From the NCBI RefSeq assembly GCF_021730305.1, contig NZ_CP032674.1:1907001-1971000 (forward strand): 64,000 nt of DNA, in the 5' to 3' direction. Made by a program: the position numbers and the translations under genes. Numbering within the stretch: the first letter of the stretch is position 1; every line of letters starts with the position of its first letter. Under the pieces are notes generated by a model. The model was not told the DNA's origin, made no database searches, and saw only the letters and a list, made by a program, of their open reading frames with translations. This document shows, piece after piece, positions 53,902-61,974 of this stretch. Origin of the DNA: Xanthobacter sp. YC-JY1. GTDB taxonomy: Bacteria > Pseudomonadota > Alphaproteobacteria > Rhizobiales > Xanthobacteraceae.

Positions 53902-56733
53902 TCACTCCGCCGCGATGCGGCGGCTGGTGCGGCTGAGGTTCTCGTATTCCTCCTGCCACTGGGTCGGGCCGTTGGAGGGCGAGACCTGCACCGCCGTCAC
54001 CTTGTATTCGGGGCAGTTGGTCGCCCAGTCCGAATAGTCGGTGGTCACCACGTTGGCCTGAGTCACCGGGTGATGGAAGGTGGTGTAGACCACGCCGGGC
54101 GCGACACGATCGGAGATCACGGCGCGCAGCGAGGTGGAGCCGGCGCGGCTGTCCAGCTTCACGAAGTCGCCGTCGCGGATGCCGCGGACCTCGGCGTCGT
54201 GGGCATGGATCTCCAGCACATCCTCGGCGTGCCAGACCACGTTCTCCGTGCGCCGGGTCTGGGCGCCCACGTTGTACTGGCTGAGGATGCGGCCGGTGGT
54301 GAGCAGCAGCGGGAAGCGCGGCCCGGTCTTCTCGTCGGTGGGCACGTACTCGGTGAGCATGAACTTGCCCTTGCCGCGCACGAAGCCGCCGATGTGCATG
54401 ATGGGGGTGCCTTCCGGCGCCTTCTCGTTGCAGGGCCACTGCACCGAGCCCATCTCGTCGAGCAGCTTGTAGTTCACGCCGGCGAACGAGGGGGTCAGCG
54501 CCGCGATCTCGTCCATGATCTCGCCGGGATGGCTGTAGTTCATGGGGAAGCCGAGGGCGTTGGACAGCATCTGGGTGACTTCCCAGTCCGCATAGCCGTT
54601 CTTCGGCGCCATCACCTTGCGGATGCGCTGGATGCGGCGCTCGGCATTGGTGAAGGTGCCGTCCTTCTCGAGGAAGGAGCAGCCCGGCAGGAAGACGTGG
54701 GCGTAGTTGGCGGTCTCGTTCAGGAACAGGTCCTGCACCACCAGGCACTCCAGCGCGGCGAGGCCGGCGGAGACATGCTTGGTGTCGGGGTCGGACTGGA
54801 GGATGTCCTCGCCCTGCACGTACATGCCCTTGTAGGTGCCTTCCACGGCCGCATCGAACATGTTCGGGATGCGCAGGCCCGGCTCGTCGTCGAGCCCGAC
54901 GCCCCACAGGGCCTCGAACGCGGCGCGGGTGGCGTCGTCCGAGATATGGCGGTAGCCCGGCAGCTCGTGCGGGAACGAGCCCATGTCGCACGAGCCCTGC
55001 ACGTTGTTCTGGCCGCGCAGCGGGTTCACGCCCACGCCGTTGCGGCCGATATTGCCGGTGGCCATGGCGAGGTTGGCGATGGCGATGACGGTGGTCGAGC
55101 CCTGCGAGTGCTCGGTCACGCCCAGGCCGTAATAGATCGCGCCGTTGCCGCCGGTGGCATAGAGCCGGGCCGCGCCGCGCACCGCATCAGCGGGAACACC
55201 GGTGTACTTCTCCACCGCCTCGGGGGAGTGGCGCTCCTCGGCGACGAAGGCGGCCCATTCCTGGAACTCCTCCCAGTCGCAGCGTTCGCGCACGAACTGC
55301 TCGTTCACCAGCCCTTCGGTTACGATGACGTGGGCGAGCGCCGTCACGATCGCCACGTTGGTGCCGGGGCGCAGCGGCAGGTGGTAGGCCGCCTCGATGT
55401 GGGGCGAGCGCACCACGTCGGTGCGGCGCGGATCGACCACGATGAGCTTGGCGCCCTGGCGCAGCCGCTTCTTGAGGCGCGAGCCGAACACCGGGTGGCC
55501 GTCGGTCGGGTTGGCGCCGATGATGAGCACCACGTCGGACTCTTCGATGCTGTCGAAGTCCTGCGTGCCGGCCGAGGTGCCATAGGTCACGGACAGGCCG
55601 TAGCCGGTAGGCGAGTGGCAGACGCGGGCGCAGGTGTCCACGTTGTTGTTGCCGAAGCCGCCGCGGATCAGCTTCTGGACGAGGTAGGTCTCCTCGTTGG
55701 TGCAGCGCGAGGAGGTGATGCCACCCACCGAACGCTTGCCGTACTTCTCCTGGATGCGCTTGAACTCGGAGGCGGCGTATTGGATCGCCTCCTCATAGCT
55801 CACTTCCTTCCACGGCTCGTGGATGGAGGAGCGGATCATGGGCTTCAGGATGCGGTCCTGGTGGACGGCATAGCCATAGGCGAAGCGGCCCTTCACGCAG
55901 GAATGGCCGCGGTTCGCCTTGCCGTCCTTGTAGGGCACCATGCGCACCAGCTCGTCGCCGCGCATCTCCGCCTTGAAGGTGCAGCCGACGCCGCAATAGG
56001 CGCAGGTCGTCACCACCGAATGCTCGGGGGTGCCGATATTGTACATGGCCTTCTCGTTCAGCGTCGCGGTCGGGCAGGATTGCACGCAGGCGCCGCAGGA
56101 GACGCACTCCGAGGAGAGGAAGCTCTCGTCCATGCCGGGCGAGACGCGGCTGTCGAAGCCACGGCCGGAGATGGTCAGCGCGAACGTGCCCTGCACTTCC
56201 TCGCAGGCGCGGACGCAGCGATTGCAGACGATGCACTTCGACTTTTCATAGGTGAAGTAGGGGTTGGACTCGTCCTTCCCGAGCTTCGTGTGGTTCTCGC
56301 CCTGATAGCCGTAGCGCACGTCGCGCAGGCCCACGACGCCGGCCATGTCCTGCAGCTCGCAGTCGCCGTTGGCGGAGCAGGTCAGGCAGTCCAGCGGGTG
56401 GTCGGAGATGTACAGCTCCATCACCCCCTTGCGGATCTTCTTGAGCCGCTCGGTCTGGGTCTTCACCACGATGCCATCAGCCACCGGCGTGGTACAGGAG
56501 GCGGGCGTGCCGTTGCGGCCCTCGATCTCGACGAGGCACAGGCGGCAGGAGCCGAAGGCGTCGAGCATGTCGGTGGCGCAGAGCTTGGGGATCTGGTTCC
56601 CCACCTCCATCGCGGCGCGCATGATGGAGGTGCCTTCCGGCACCTGCACGGTCATGCCGTCGATGGTGAGCGTGACCAGCTTCTCCGACTTGGAAGCCGG
56701 CGTGCCGTAGTCGATTTCATGGACGAGCGACAT
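53902..56733 (-). CDS. fdsA: Formate dehydrogenase alpha (catalytic) subunit
   Basis: A 943-residue molybdenum subunit that oxidises formate to CO2. In order: an N-terminal [2Fe-2S] ferredoxin domain (CRLCLVEIEG), a His-Cys [4Fe-4S] motif (HPLDCLTCSANGDC), two ferredoxin [4Fe-4S] motifs (CIVCNRCVRAC; CVSCGACVQSC), the [4Fe-4S] site of the Mo domain (CAYCGVGCTFK) and the bis-MGD domains. The molybdenum ligand is Cys in VDTCARVCHSPT, so the enzyme is a Cys type, not a selenoprotein. It feeds electrons through FdsB/G to NAD+. The start follows fdsB by 18 bases. Confidence 0.97.
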   Translation of the reverse strand: MSLVHEIDYGTPASKSEKLVTLTIDGMTVQVPEGTSIMRAAMEVGNQIPKLCATDMLDAFGSCRLCLVEIEGRNGTPASCTTPVADGIVVKTQTERLKKIRKGVMELYISDHPLDCLTCSANGDCELQDMAGVVGLRDVRYGYQGENHTKLGKDESNPYFTYEKSKCIVCNRCVRACEEVQGTFALTISGRGFDSRVSPGMDESFLSSECVSCGACVQSCPTATLNEKAMYNIGTPEHSVVTTCAYCGVGCTFKAEMRGDELVRMVPYKDGKANRGHSCVKGRFAYGYAVHQDRILKPMIRSSIHEPWKEVSYEEAIQYAASEFKRIQEKYGKRSVGGITSSRCTNEETYLVQKLIRGGFGNNNVDTCARVCHSPTGYGLSVTYGTSAGTQDFDSIEESDVVLIIGANPTDGHPVFGSRLKKRLRQGAKLIVVDPRRTDVVRSPHIEAAYHLPLRPGTNVAIVTALAHVIVTEGLVNEQFVRERCDWEEFQEWAAFVAEERHSPEAVEKYTGVPADAVRGAARLYATGGNGAIYYGLGVTEHSQGSTTVIAIANLAMATGNIGRNGVGVNPLRGQNNVQGSCDMGSFPHELPGYRHISDDATRAAFEALWGVGLDDEPGLRIPNMFDAAVEGTYKGMYVQGEDILQSDPDTKHVSAGLAALECLVVQDLFLNETANYAHVFLPGCSFLEKDGTFTNAERRIQRIRKVMAPKNGYADWEVTQMLSNALGFPMNYSHPGEIMDEIAALTPSFAGVNYKLLDEMGSVQWPCNEKAPEGTPIMHIGGFVRGKGKFMLTEYVPTDEKTGPRFPLLLTTGRILSQYNVGAQTRRTENVVWHAEDVLEIHAHDAEVRGIRDGDFVKLDSRAGSTSLRAVISDRVAPGVVYTTFHHPVTQANVVTTDYSDWATNCPEYKVTAVQVSPSNGPTQWQEEYENLSRTSRRIAAE

Positions 56734-56751
56734 GGGGGCGTTCCTTTACGG

Positions 56752-58314
56752 TCATTCGGCCGCGACCGGGAGCTTCGGCGTGGCGCCGAAGTCTTCCGGG
56801 AAATGGGTGAGGGCGCTGACGACGGGGTAGGGCGTGAAGCCGCCGAGCGCGCAGAGCGAGCCGAGCTTCATGGTGTGACAGAGGTCTTCCAGCAGCGCGA
56901 GGTTCTGCTCGCGCTTCTCGCCGGCGACGATCTTGTCGATGGTCTCGACGCCACGGGTGGAGCCGATGCGGCAGGGCGTGCACTTGCCGCAGCTCTCGTG
57001 GGCGCAGAACTCCATGGCGAACTTGGCCATGTGGGCCATGTCCACCGTGTCGTCGAACACCACGATGCCGCCATGGCCGATGAGCGCGTCCTTGGCCGCG
57101 AAGGCCTCGTAGTCGAACGGCGTGTCGAACTGGTGCACCGGCAGGTAGGCGCCCAGCGGCCCGCCCGCCTGAACCGCCTTCACCGGACGGCCGGAGGCGG
57201 TGCCGCCGCCGATCTCATTGACCAGCTCGCCCAGCGAGATGCCGAACGCTGTTTCGAACAGGCCGCCATGCTTGATGTTGCCGGCGAGCTGGATGGGCAT
57301 GGTGCCGCGCGAGCGGCCCATGCCGAAGTCGCGATAGAACTTGCCGCCCTTGTCGAGGATGATCGGCACGGTGGCGAGCGAGACGAGGTTGTTGATGACC
57401 GTGGGCTTGCCGAACAGGCCCACATGCGCCGGCAGCGGCGGCTTGGCCCGGACGAGGCCGCGCTTGCCTTCCAGGCTCTCCAGCAGCGAGGTTTCCTCGC
57501 CGCACACATAGGCTCCGGCGCCCATGCGCATTTCCATGTCGAAGGAGACGCCGGAGCCGAGAATGTTGTCGCCGAGCAGCCCCGCCATGCGGGCCTTCTC
57601 GATGGCCTTCTCCATCACCACGAAGGCGAGGGGATATTCCGAGCGGCAATAGACGAAGCCCTTCGTCGCGCCCACGGCGAGGCCGGCGATGGTCATGCCC
57701 TCGATGAGGCAGTAGGGGTCCGCCTCCATGATGAGGCGGTCGGCGAAGGTGCCCGAGTCGCCCTCGTCGGCGTTGCAGACGATGTACTTCTGGTCGGCCG
57801 GGGCAGCGGCGACCGTGCGCCACTTGATGCCGGTCGGGAAGCCGGCGCCGCCGCGACCGCGCAGGCCGCTGTCCACCACCTCTTCCACCGTGGCGGCGGG
57901 GCCCAGGTCGATGGCCCGCTTCAGGCCGCGATAGCCGCCGTGCGCCTCGTACTCGGTGAGGGAGAGCGGATCGATGATGCCGATGCGGGCGAAGGTGAGG
58001 CGCGTCTGCTTCTTCAGCCAGGGCAGCTCATCCACCACGCCGATGCACTTGGGATGGTCGGCGCCGGTGAGGAAGCCGGCGTGCAGAAGCTCGTCCACGT
58101 CGGCGGGCGTGACCGGGCCGTAGCCGATGCGGCCGCGCTCGGTCTCGATCTCCACCAGCGGCTCCAGCCAGAACATGCCGCGCGAGCCGTTGCGGGTGAT
58201 GTCGGCGGTGATGCCGCGGGCGAGAAGGCCGGCCTCAAGCCGCTTGGCGACGCGGTCTGCGCCGCAGGCGATGGCGGTGGCGTCGTTGGGAACGAAGATG
58301 CGGGGGGACTTCAT
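56752..58314 (-). CDS. fdsB: Formate dehydrogenase beta (diaphorase) subunit
   Basis: A 520-residue NuoF-like subunit that binds FMN and NAD+ and passes electrons to NAD+. A thioredoxin-like N-terminus (about 110 residues) is fused to the NuoF core with GRGGAGFPTGIKW (FMN/NADH site), GAGAYVCGEETSLLESLEGK, and the [4Fe-4S] motif ESCGKCTPCRIGS. ATG 58314 shares one base with the fdsG stop (TGATG). It forms the diaphorase module with FdsG. Confidence 0.97.
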   Translation of the reverse strand: MKSPRIFVPNDATAIACGADRVAKRLEAGLLARGITADITRNGSRGMFWLEPLVEIETERGRIGYGPVTPADVDELLHAGFLTGADHPKCIGVVDELPWLKKQTRLTFARIGIIDPLSLTEYEAHGGYRGLKRAIDLGPAATVEEVVDSGLRGRGGAGFPTGIKWRTVAAAPADQKYIVCNADEGDSGTFADRLIMEADPYCLIEGMTIAGLAVGATKGFVYCRSEYPLAFVVMEKAIEKARMAGLLGDNILGSGVSFDMEMRMGAGAYVCGEETSLLESLEGKRGLVRAKPPLPAHVGLFGKPTVINNLVSLATVPIILDKGGKFYRDFGMGRSRGTMPIQLAGNIKHGGLFETAFGISLGELVNEIGGGTASGRPVKAVQAGGPLGAYLPVHQFDTPFDYEAFAAKDALIGHGGIVVFDDTVDMAHMAKFAMEFCAHESCGKCTPCRIGSTRGVETIDKIVAGEKREQNLALLEDLCHTMKLGSLCALGGFTPYPVVSALTHFPEDFGATPKLPVAAE

Positions 58315-58808
58315 CACACCTCTCCGAAGTGCTTGCCGGCGGCGACGCATTCGGCGATTTCGTCCACCGTCGCGCGGTCGAGGCGGCCGACCAGTTGCCC
58401 GTCCACCAGAGCGGAGGGGGCGCAGGCGCACAGGCCGAGGCAGTAGATGGGCTCAAGCGTCACGCGGCCGTCGGCCGAGGTCTCGCCCATGGAGACGCCC
58501 AGCTTCTCTTCCGCATAGGCGGTGAGGGCGGTGCTGCCCATGGACTGGCACGCCTCGGCGGCGCAGAGCTTCACCACGGTGCGGCCCGGGGGCTCGCGGC
58601 GGAAGTCGTGATAGAAGGTGAGGACGCCATAGACCTCGGCGCGGGAGAGATTGAGCGTCTCCGCGATCATCGGCACCACGGGATCGGGCACGAACCCGAA
58701 CGTCTCCTGCATGGCGTGCAGGATCGGCATGGTGGCGCCGTCCAGATGCTTGTGCTCTGCGATCACCTGCGCTGCGCGCTCGGTGCTCCAATCCTCATAG
58801 ACCGCCAT
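58314..58808 (-). CDS. fdsG: Formate dehydrogenase gamma subunit
   Basis: A 164-residue NuoE-like [2Fe-2S] protein. The cluster ligands are CAAEAC (C-x4-C) and CLGLC (C-x3-C). A helical bundle precedes the thioredoxin-like fold (AEVYGVLTFYHDFRREPPG). It completes the FdsB/FdsG diaphorase. It is the first structural gene of the operon, preceded by 272 bases with a candidate regulator site and then fdsR on the same strand. Confidence 0.96.
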   Translation of the reverse strand: MAVYEDWSTERAAQVIAEHKHLDGATMPILHAMQETFGFVPDPVVPMIAETLNLSRAEVYGVLTFYHDFRREPPGRTVVKLCAAEACQSMGSTALTAYAEEKLGVSMGETSADGRVTLEPIYCLGLCACAPSALVDGQLVGRLDRATVDEIAECVAAGKHFGEV

Positions 58809-58919
58809 GGACGTCTCACTTTCCCCAACTGACCGAGGCCGCGTTGCCGCTGCTTCGTGTTGCTTGGGGGAAAGTGTGTCACATGCAGCCTCTCGATCAA
58901 GGCAGCTGTGGGATGTTGC

Positions 58920-58936
58920 GATAGAACATCTCTATC
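58920..58936. promoter_or_regulatory. Candidate LysR-type regulator site upstream of fds operon
   Basis: GATAGA-N5-TCTATC is a perfect inverted repeat containing an ATAG-N7-CTAT (T-N11-A) core, the typical half-site arrangement of LysR-type regulators. It lies 112 bases upstream of fdsG and about 145 bases beyond the stop of the adjacent LysR gene. The regulator next door is the obvious ligand. Confidence 0.55.
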
Positions 58937-59057
58937 AAGCCGCACCCGTTCGAGACGGCCCGGAACCGGGAATCAAGGCGCTGGCCTGCGTCATTCCGGT
59001 CAGTCTGGGATGGTTCTTGGTATATTGATCGTGTTTTTCTATGCGAACACGGTTTTG

Positions 59058-59085
59058 GGAGCGGCTTTGGCCGCTCCGTTTTATT
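59058..59085 (+). terminator. Intrinsic terminator on the plus strand, no matching gene
   Basis: An 8-bp perfect stem GGAGCGGC / GCCGCTCC with a TTTG loop is followed on the plus strand by GTTTTATT, a good U tract. On the minus strand, where fdsR and fds genes run, it is followed by CAAAACC and would not terminate well. No plus-strand gene ends before it, so it may terminate an unannotated plus-strand transcript from the fdsR-fdsG gap. Confidence 0.6.
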
Positions 59086-60010
59086 GCATTGCAGCAATTG
59101 CAGGATCGGTCAGCGTGGCCTGTTCGAGCTTCGGCGCGATGCGCCGGGCTTCAGCGACGAGAGCTGCCGTGATGGGCGTGGTCGGCTCCCGATGGGGCAC
59201 CACGAGGCCGATGGAGTGGGAAATGTCCGGCTCCAGAATCGGAATCGACCGCACCGTCGAAGTCAGCCCAAGCGAATCCGCGAGCATGGCCGGCATCACG
59301 CTGGACCACAGGCCGGTGCGAACATGGGTGAACAGCACGATCATCGAGTTGGATTCGAGCGTCGGCTTGTGGCTGGCGCCGGCGGCTGCGAGGAGATTGT
59401 CCACGATGCGCCGGTTCTGCATGTCCGGGGTGAGCAAGGCGAGCTGCAACTCGGCCACTTCCGCCCACGTCACGCTCTCCCGGTCGCCATACTTGGCGTC
59501 GGCGGCGGTGACGAGGCGGTAACGCTCGCGATAAAGCGGCACGGTGTTCACGCGGCCGAGGGGCTCGTTGTCGAGATAGGTGAGGCCGGCGTCGATCTCC
59601 AGATTTTCGAGGTGGTTCAGGATCTCGATGGAGGTGCGCGAGATCACCGTGAAGCGCACGTCCGGATGGCGGGCGCGGAACGGGGTCGTCAGCGCCGCCA
59701 CCATGGGCAAGGCGGTGGGAATAGCGGCGATGCGCAGGGGGCCGGCGAGGCCGCGCTTCAGCGCGTCGATGTCCTGCCGCATGGCGCGGGAATCGGCCAC
59801 GATCCGCCGCGCCCATTCCAGCGTCCGCTCGCCCTCAGGGGTGAAGCCCATGAAGCGGGAGCCGCGCTGCACCAGGAGCACCCCCAGCGTGTCCTCCAGC
59901 TGCTTGATGCCGGCGGAGAGGGTGGGCTGGGTGACGCCGCAGGCTTCGGCGGCCCGGCCGAAATGACGTTCACGGGCAAGAGCGATCAGGTATTCGAGCT
60001 TGTCTATCAT
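59081..60010 (-). CDS. LysR-family regulator of formate dehydrogenase
   Basis: A 309-residue LysR-type regulator. The N-terminal helix-turn-helix (EYLIALARERHFGRAAEACG, then VTQPTLSAGIKQLEDTLG) is followed by two effector-binding domains (starting RIAAIPTALPMVAAL). Position directly upstream of fdsGBA-fdhD-fdsD on the same strand matches FdsR in Cupriavidus-type operons, which controls formate dehydrogenase in response to formate. It is transcribed in the same direction as the operon; the intervening 272 bases carry an LTTR-like palindrome. Confidence 0.85.
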   Translation of the reverse strand: MIDKLEYLIALARERHFGRAAEACGVTQPTLSAGIKQLEDTLGVLLVQRGSRFMGFTPEGERTLEWARRIVADSRAMRQDIDALKRGLAGPLRIAAIPTALPMVAALTTPFRARHPDVRFTVISRTSIEILNHLENLEIDAGLTYLDNEPLGRVNTVPLYRERYRLVTAADAKYGDRESVTWAEVAELQLALLTPDMQNRRIVDNLLAAAGASHKPTLESNSMIVLFTHVRTGLWSSVMPAMLADSLGLTSTVRSIPILEPDISHSIGLVVPHREPTTPITAALVAEARRIAPKLEQATLTDPAIAAMQ

Positions 60011-60284
60011 GCCGCCATATCAGTGCGCCGGGCGGTGGCGCGCAAGGCGGCTTCGTTGCCGCACCGCAGCGCTGGCGAATGTCATCCACTGCCACGGCGC
60101 GAAATGGGAAACATCGCTGCCGGCGGCGGTGGTAGGCGGAAGGTGCATCCGCTGAGTCGCACAACCCCTCCTCTCGCGAACGTGACCTTAAGCACAGGAA
60201 CCGTCCACCATGAATTAAGGTTATATTAGGGATGGCGATGGTGCGGCGGACCATCAGCCGAGTTCGGGGAGAGGGAGTCCCGAG

Positions 60285-60446
60285 ATGCCCCGCGTAGCCA
60301 ATGGGTCTGTTCTGATTTCCGTGGTCGTGATGCTGTTCGCCACCCTGCTGGTGGCGACGCCCACCCTTGCCTTCCTGACGCAGCCGCAGGAGCGCCCGTC
60401 CGAAACGCCCAGGCCGCCTGTTCGCAGCGTATCCGCCTTCGCCTGA
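60285..60446 (+). CDS. Small 53-residue membrane/secreted peptide
   Basis: A short open frame, ATG 60285 to TGA 60444-60446, preceded by GAGGGAG eight bases upstream. It begins MPRVANGSVLISVVVMLFA and continues with LLVATPTLAFLT as a single hydrophobic helix or signal peptide, then a Pro-rich tail (PQERPSETPRPPVR). The codon third positions are mostly G or C, as in neighbouring genes. It is too short for most gene finders. Unknown function; it could be a small membrane protein or the precursor of a secreted peptide. Confidence 0.55.
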   Translation: MPRVANGSVLISVVVMLFATLLVATPTLAFLTQPQERPSETPRPPVRSVSAFA

Positions 60447-60519
60447 CATCCTATCGTCATCAAGCTTGGCTGTGGCTTGCACGGCCCGGCTTCCTGGCGA
60501 TAGTGCTCGTCTTGAGCCC

Positions 60520-60535
60520 CATGCCCCGGGGCATG
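60520..60535. repeat. 16-base perfect palindrome
   Basis: CATGCCCCGGGGCATG is a perfect palindrome in the gap between the small peptide gene and the DUF2865 gene. With the following AC it matches the GGGGCATGAC end of the inverted repeat at 4014-4122, so it may be a collapsed copy of the same intergenic repeat. Confidence 0.5.
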
Positions 60536-60731
60536 ACGCGCGGCGAACCGCGCCAAATTCGATGCCAGCGCCTTCGGCCCGGATGTCTGCTGCCCTGACC
60601 GGCATCGAACGCCCGGCGGGAACGATTGGGTCGACGCATGCGTCTTAAGCCTGAGCGGGCTTTTCGCCAGCGCCAGCCTTGAGACAGCGCGTGGCCTACG
60701 ACGCGCCGAGACGCTTGGGATGGGGTGGAAA

Positions 60732-61511
60732 ATGGCAGAACGATCGGAGCAAGGTGCGCGGCAGGCCCCAAAGCTTGGCGAGGGCGAGCCGCCATCGGGA
60801 CGTGGCAGGGATGATGGGCTGCTGGCCCTGATCGCGGCCCTCGCCCTGGGCCTCGCCCTTGCACTTGCGCCCCTTGGCGGCGAGGCCAAAGCGCAGTCGC
60901 GCGGAATGTTCCCGTCACACAGCGGGTCGCCCCTCACGGACTTCTTCTCGGCCTTGTTCGGCGGGCGCCCGTCCTACCGGTCCAGCGAACAGCCCCGCAT
61001 CCTCGTCACCCCGCGACCGCTCGACGTGGCGCCGAGCTACAGCGGCGGCGGGCACGGCTTCTGCGTGCGCACCTGTGATGGCCGCTATTTCCCGCTTCCC
61101 GGCCGCGCTGGGGTGGAGAAGAGCGATATCGCCCAGTGCGCCGCCTTCTGTCCGGCGGCGAAGATGACGGTGGTCAGCACCTCGGATCCCGCGCGCGGCA
61201 TCGACGGGGCTGTCACTCGCGAGGGCAAGCCCTATTCGGAACTGCCCAATGCCTATGTCTACCGCCAGCGGCTGGTGGAGGGCTGCACCTGCAACGGCAA
61301 GGTCGGCGGCCTCACCCATGTGGACGTCATGGAAGATCCTACGCTCAAGCGTGGCGATGTGGTGATGACCAGAGAGGGTAGCCGCGTCTTCACCGGCAAG
61401 ACCAAGGGGCCGCCTTATCGCACGGCGGACTTCGTCGAGCCGTCCCGTTTCCCCGAGCTGCCGCGCTCCATGCGGGCGCGCCTCGACGAGCTCACGGTGG
61501 CCTCGCGATAG
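60732..61511 (+). CDS. DUF2865 family exported protein
   Basis: A 259-residue protein. After about 30 polar residues is one hydrophobic segment (LLALIAALALGLALALAPLGG) that acts as a signal anchor or signal peptide ending near KAQS. The DUF2865 core is FCVRTCDGRYFPLPG with paired cysteines, QCAAFCPAAKM and later GCTCNGK; these Cys pairs suggest disulfides in the periplasm. An ATG 12 bases upstream is an alternative start; the chosen one has GGGGTGG in front. The family function is unknown; it is widespread in Hyphomicrobiales. Confidence 0.85.
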   Translation: MAERSEQGARQAPKLGEGEPPSGRGRDDGLLALIAALALGLALALAPLGGEAKAQSRGMFPSHSGSPLTDFFSALFGGRPSYRSSEQPRILVTPRPLDVAPSYSGGGHGFCVRTCDGRYFPLPGRAGVEKSDIAQCAAFCPAAKMTVVSTSDPARGIDGAVTREGKPYSELPNAYVYRQRLVEGCTCNGKVGGLTHVDVMEDPTLKRGDVVMTREGSRVFTGKTKGPPYRTADFVEPSRFPELPRSMRARLDELTVASR

Positions 61512-61515
61512 GGCG

Positions 61516-61926
61516 CTACCTGCGCTTCGATGCCTGCCGGGCGACGTTGAGGGCGACGGCAGCCTGTATCAGCGTCTTGAAGGCGCCGGCCTCCACGTCC
61601 TCCCCTTCATGAATGTCGATGGCCCGGCGGGTGCCGCCGCCGAGGCCGGCATTGAAGAGCCCGCTCGGGTCATCCAGCGCCGCGCCGTGGGTGAAGGTGA
61701 GCTTCACATAGGTCTTGTAGACCTCACCGGTGCAGAGGATGCCGGCATGTTCCCATGTGGGCACGCCGGACGGATTGGTGGGCTTCACCCACTTCACCAC
61801 CTCGGTCACCTGCGGATCGGCCTCGTGGATCAGCGCGCGCACGCGGGCCAGTACGGCGCCGCGCCAGTCTGCCAGTCCCGCAATCTTCGCGTCGATGCGG
61901 GCCGCAGGGGAATCAGGGTCGCTCAT
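61516..61926 (-). CDS. DUF1801 family protein
   Basis: A 136-residue cytoplasmic protein of the DUF1801 (YdhG-like) family, recognisable from VVKWVKPTNPSGVPTW and ILCTGEVYKTYVKLTFTHGA with a conserved aromatic/Lys pattern. It is convergent with the DUF2865 gene, only four bases apart. No activity is established for this family; structures of relatives show an alpha/beta fold that may bind nucleic acids or small ligands. Confidence 0.85.
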   Translation of the reverse strand: MSDPDSPAARIDAKIAGLADWRGAVLARVRALIHEADPQVTEVVKWVKPTNPSGVPTWEHAGILCTGEVYKTYVKLTFTHGAALDDPSGLFNAGLGGGTRRAIDIHEGEDVEAGAFKTLIQAAVALNVARQASKRR

Positions 61927-61974
61927 GCAACCTCCTCGGCTGTCCGAGAGGCGGCGCGCGTCCGACCGGATGAT

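Noticed and set aside
53902-56733. Selenocysteine in formate dehydrogenase
   Set aside because: The Mo-ligand position is a Cys codon in the VDTCARVCHSPT motif and the frame has no internal TGA, so no recoding is needed.
54070-58446. A 1458-codon open frame antisense to the fds operon
   Set aside because: It is a mirror of fdsA, fdsB and fdsG caused by GC-rich codon bias. It is rich in His, Gly, Ala and Val without any domain, while the opposite strand encodes clear Fe-S and molybdenum motifs.
58921-58935. OxyR binding site
   Set aside because: The ATAG-N7-CTAT core fits half an OxyR site, but the second half at the required spacing is absent, and the adjacent LysR protein in a formate operon explains it better.
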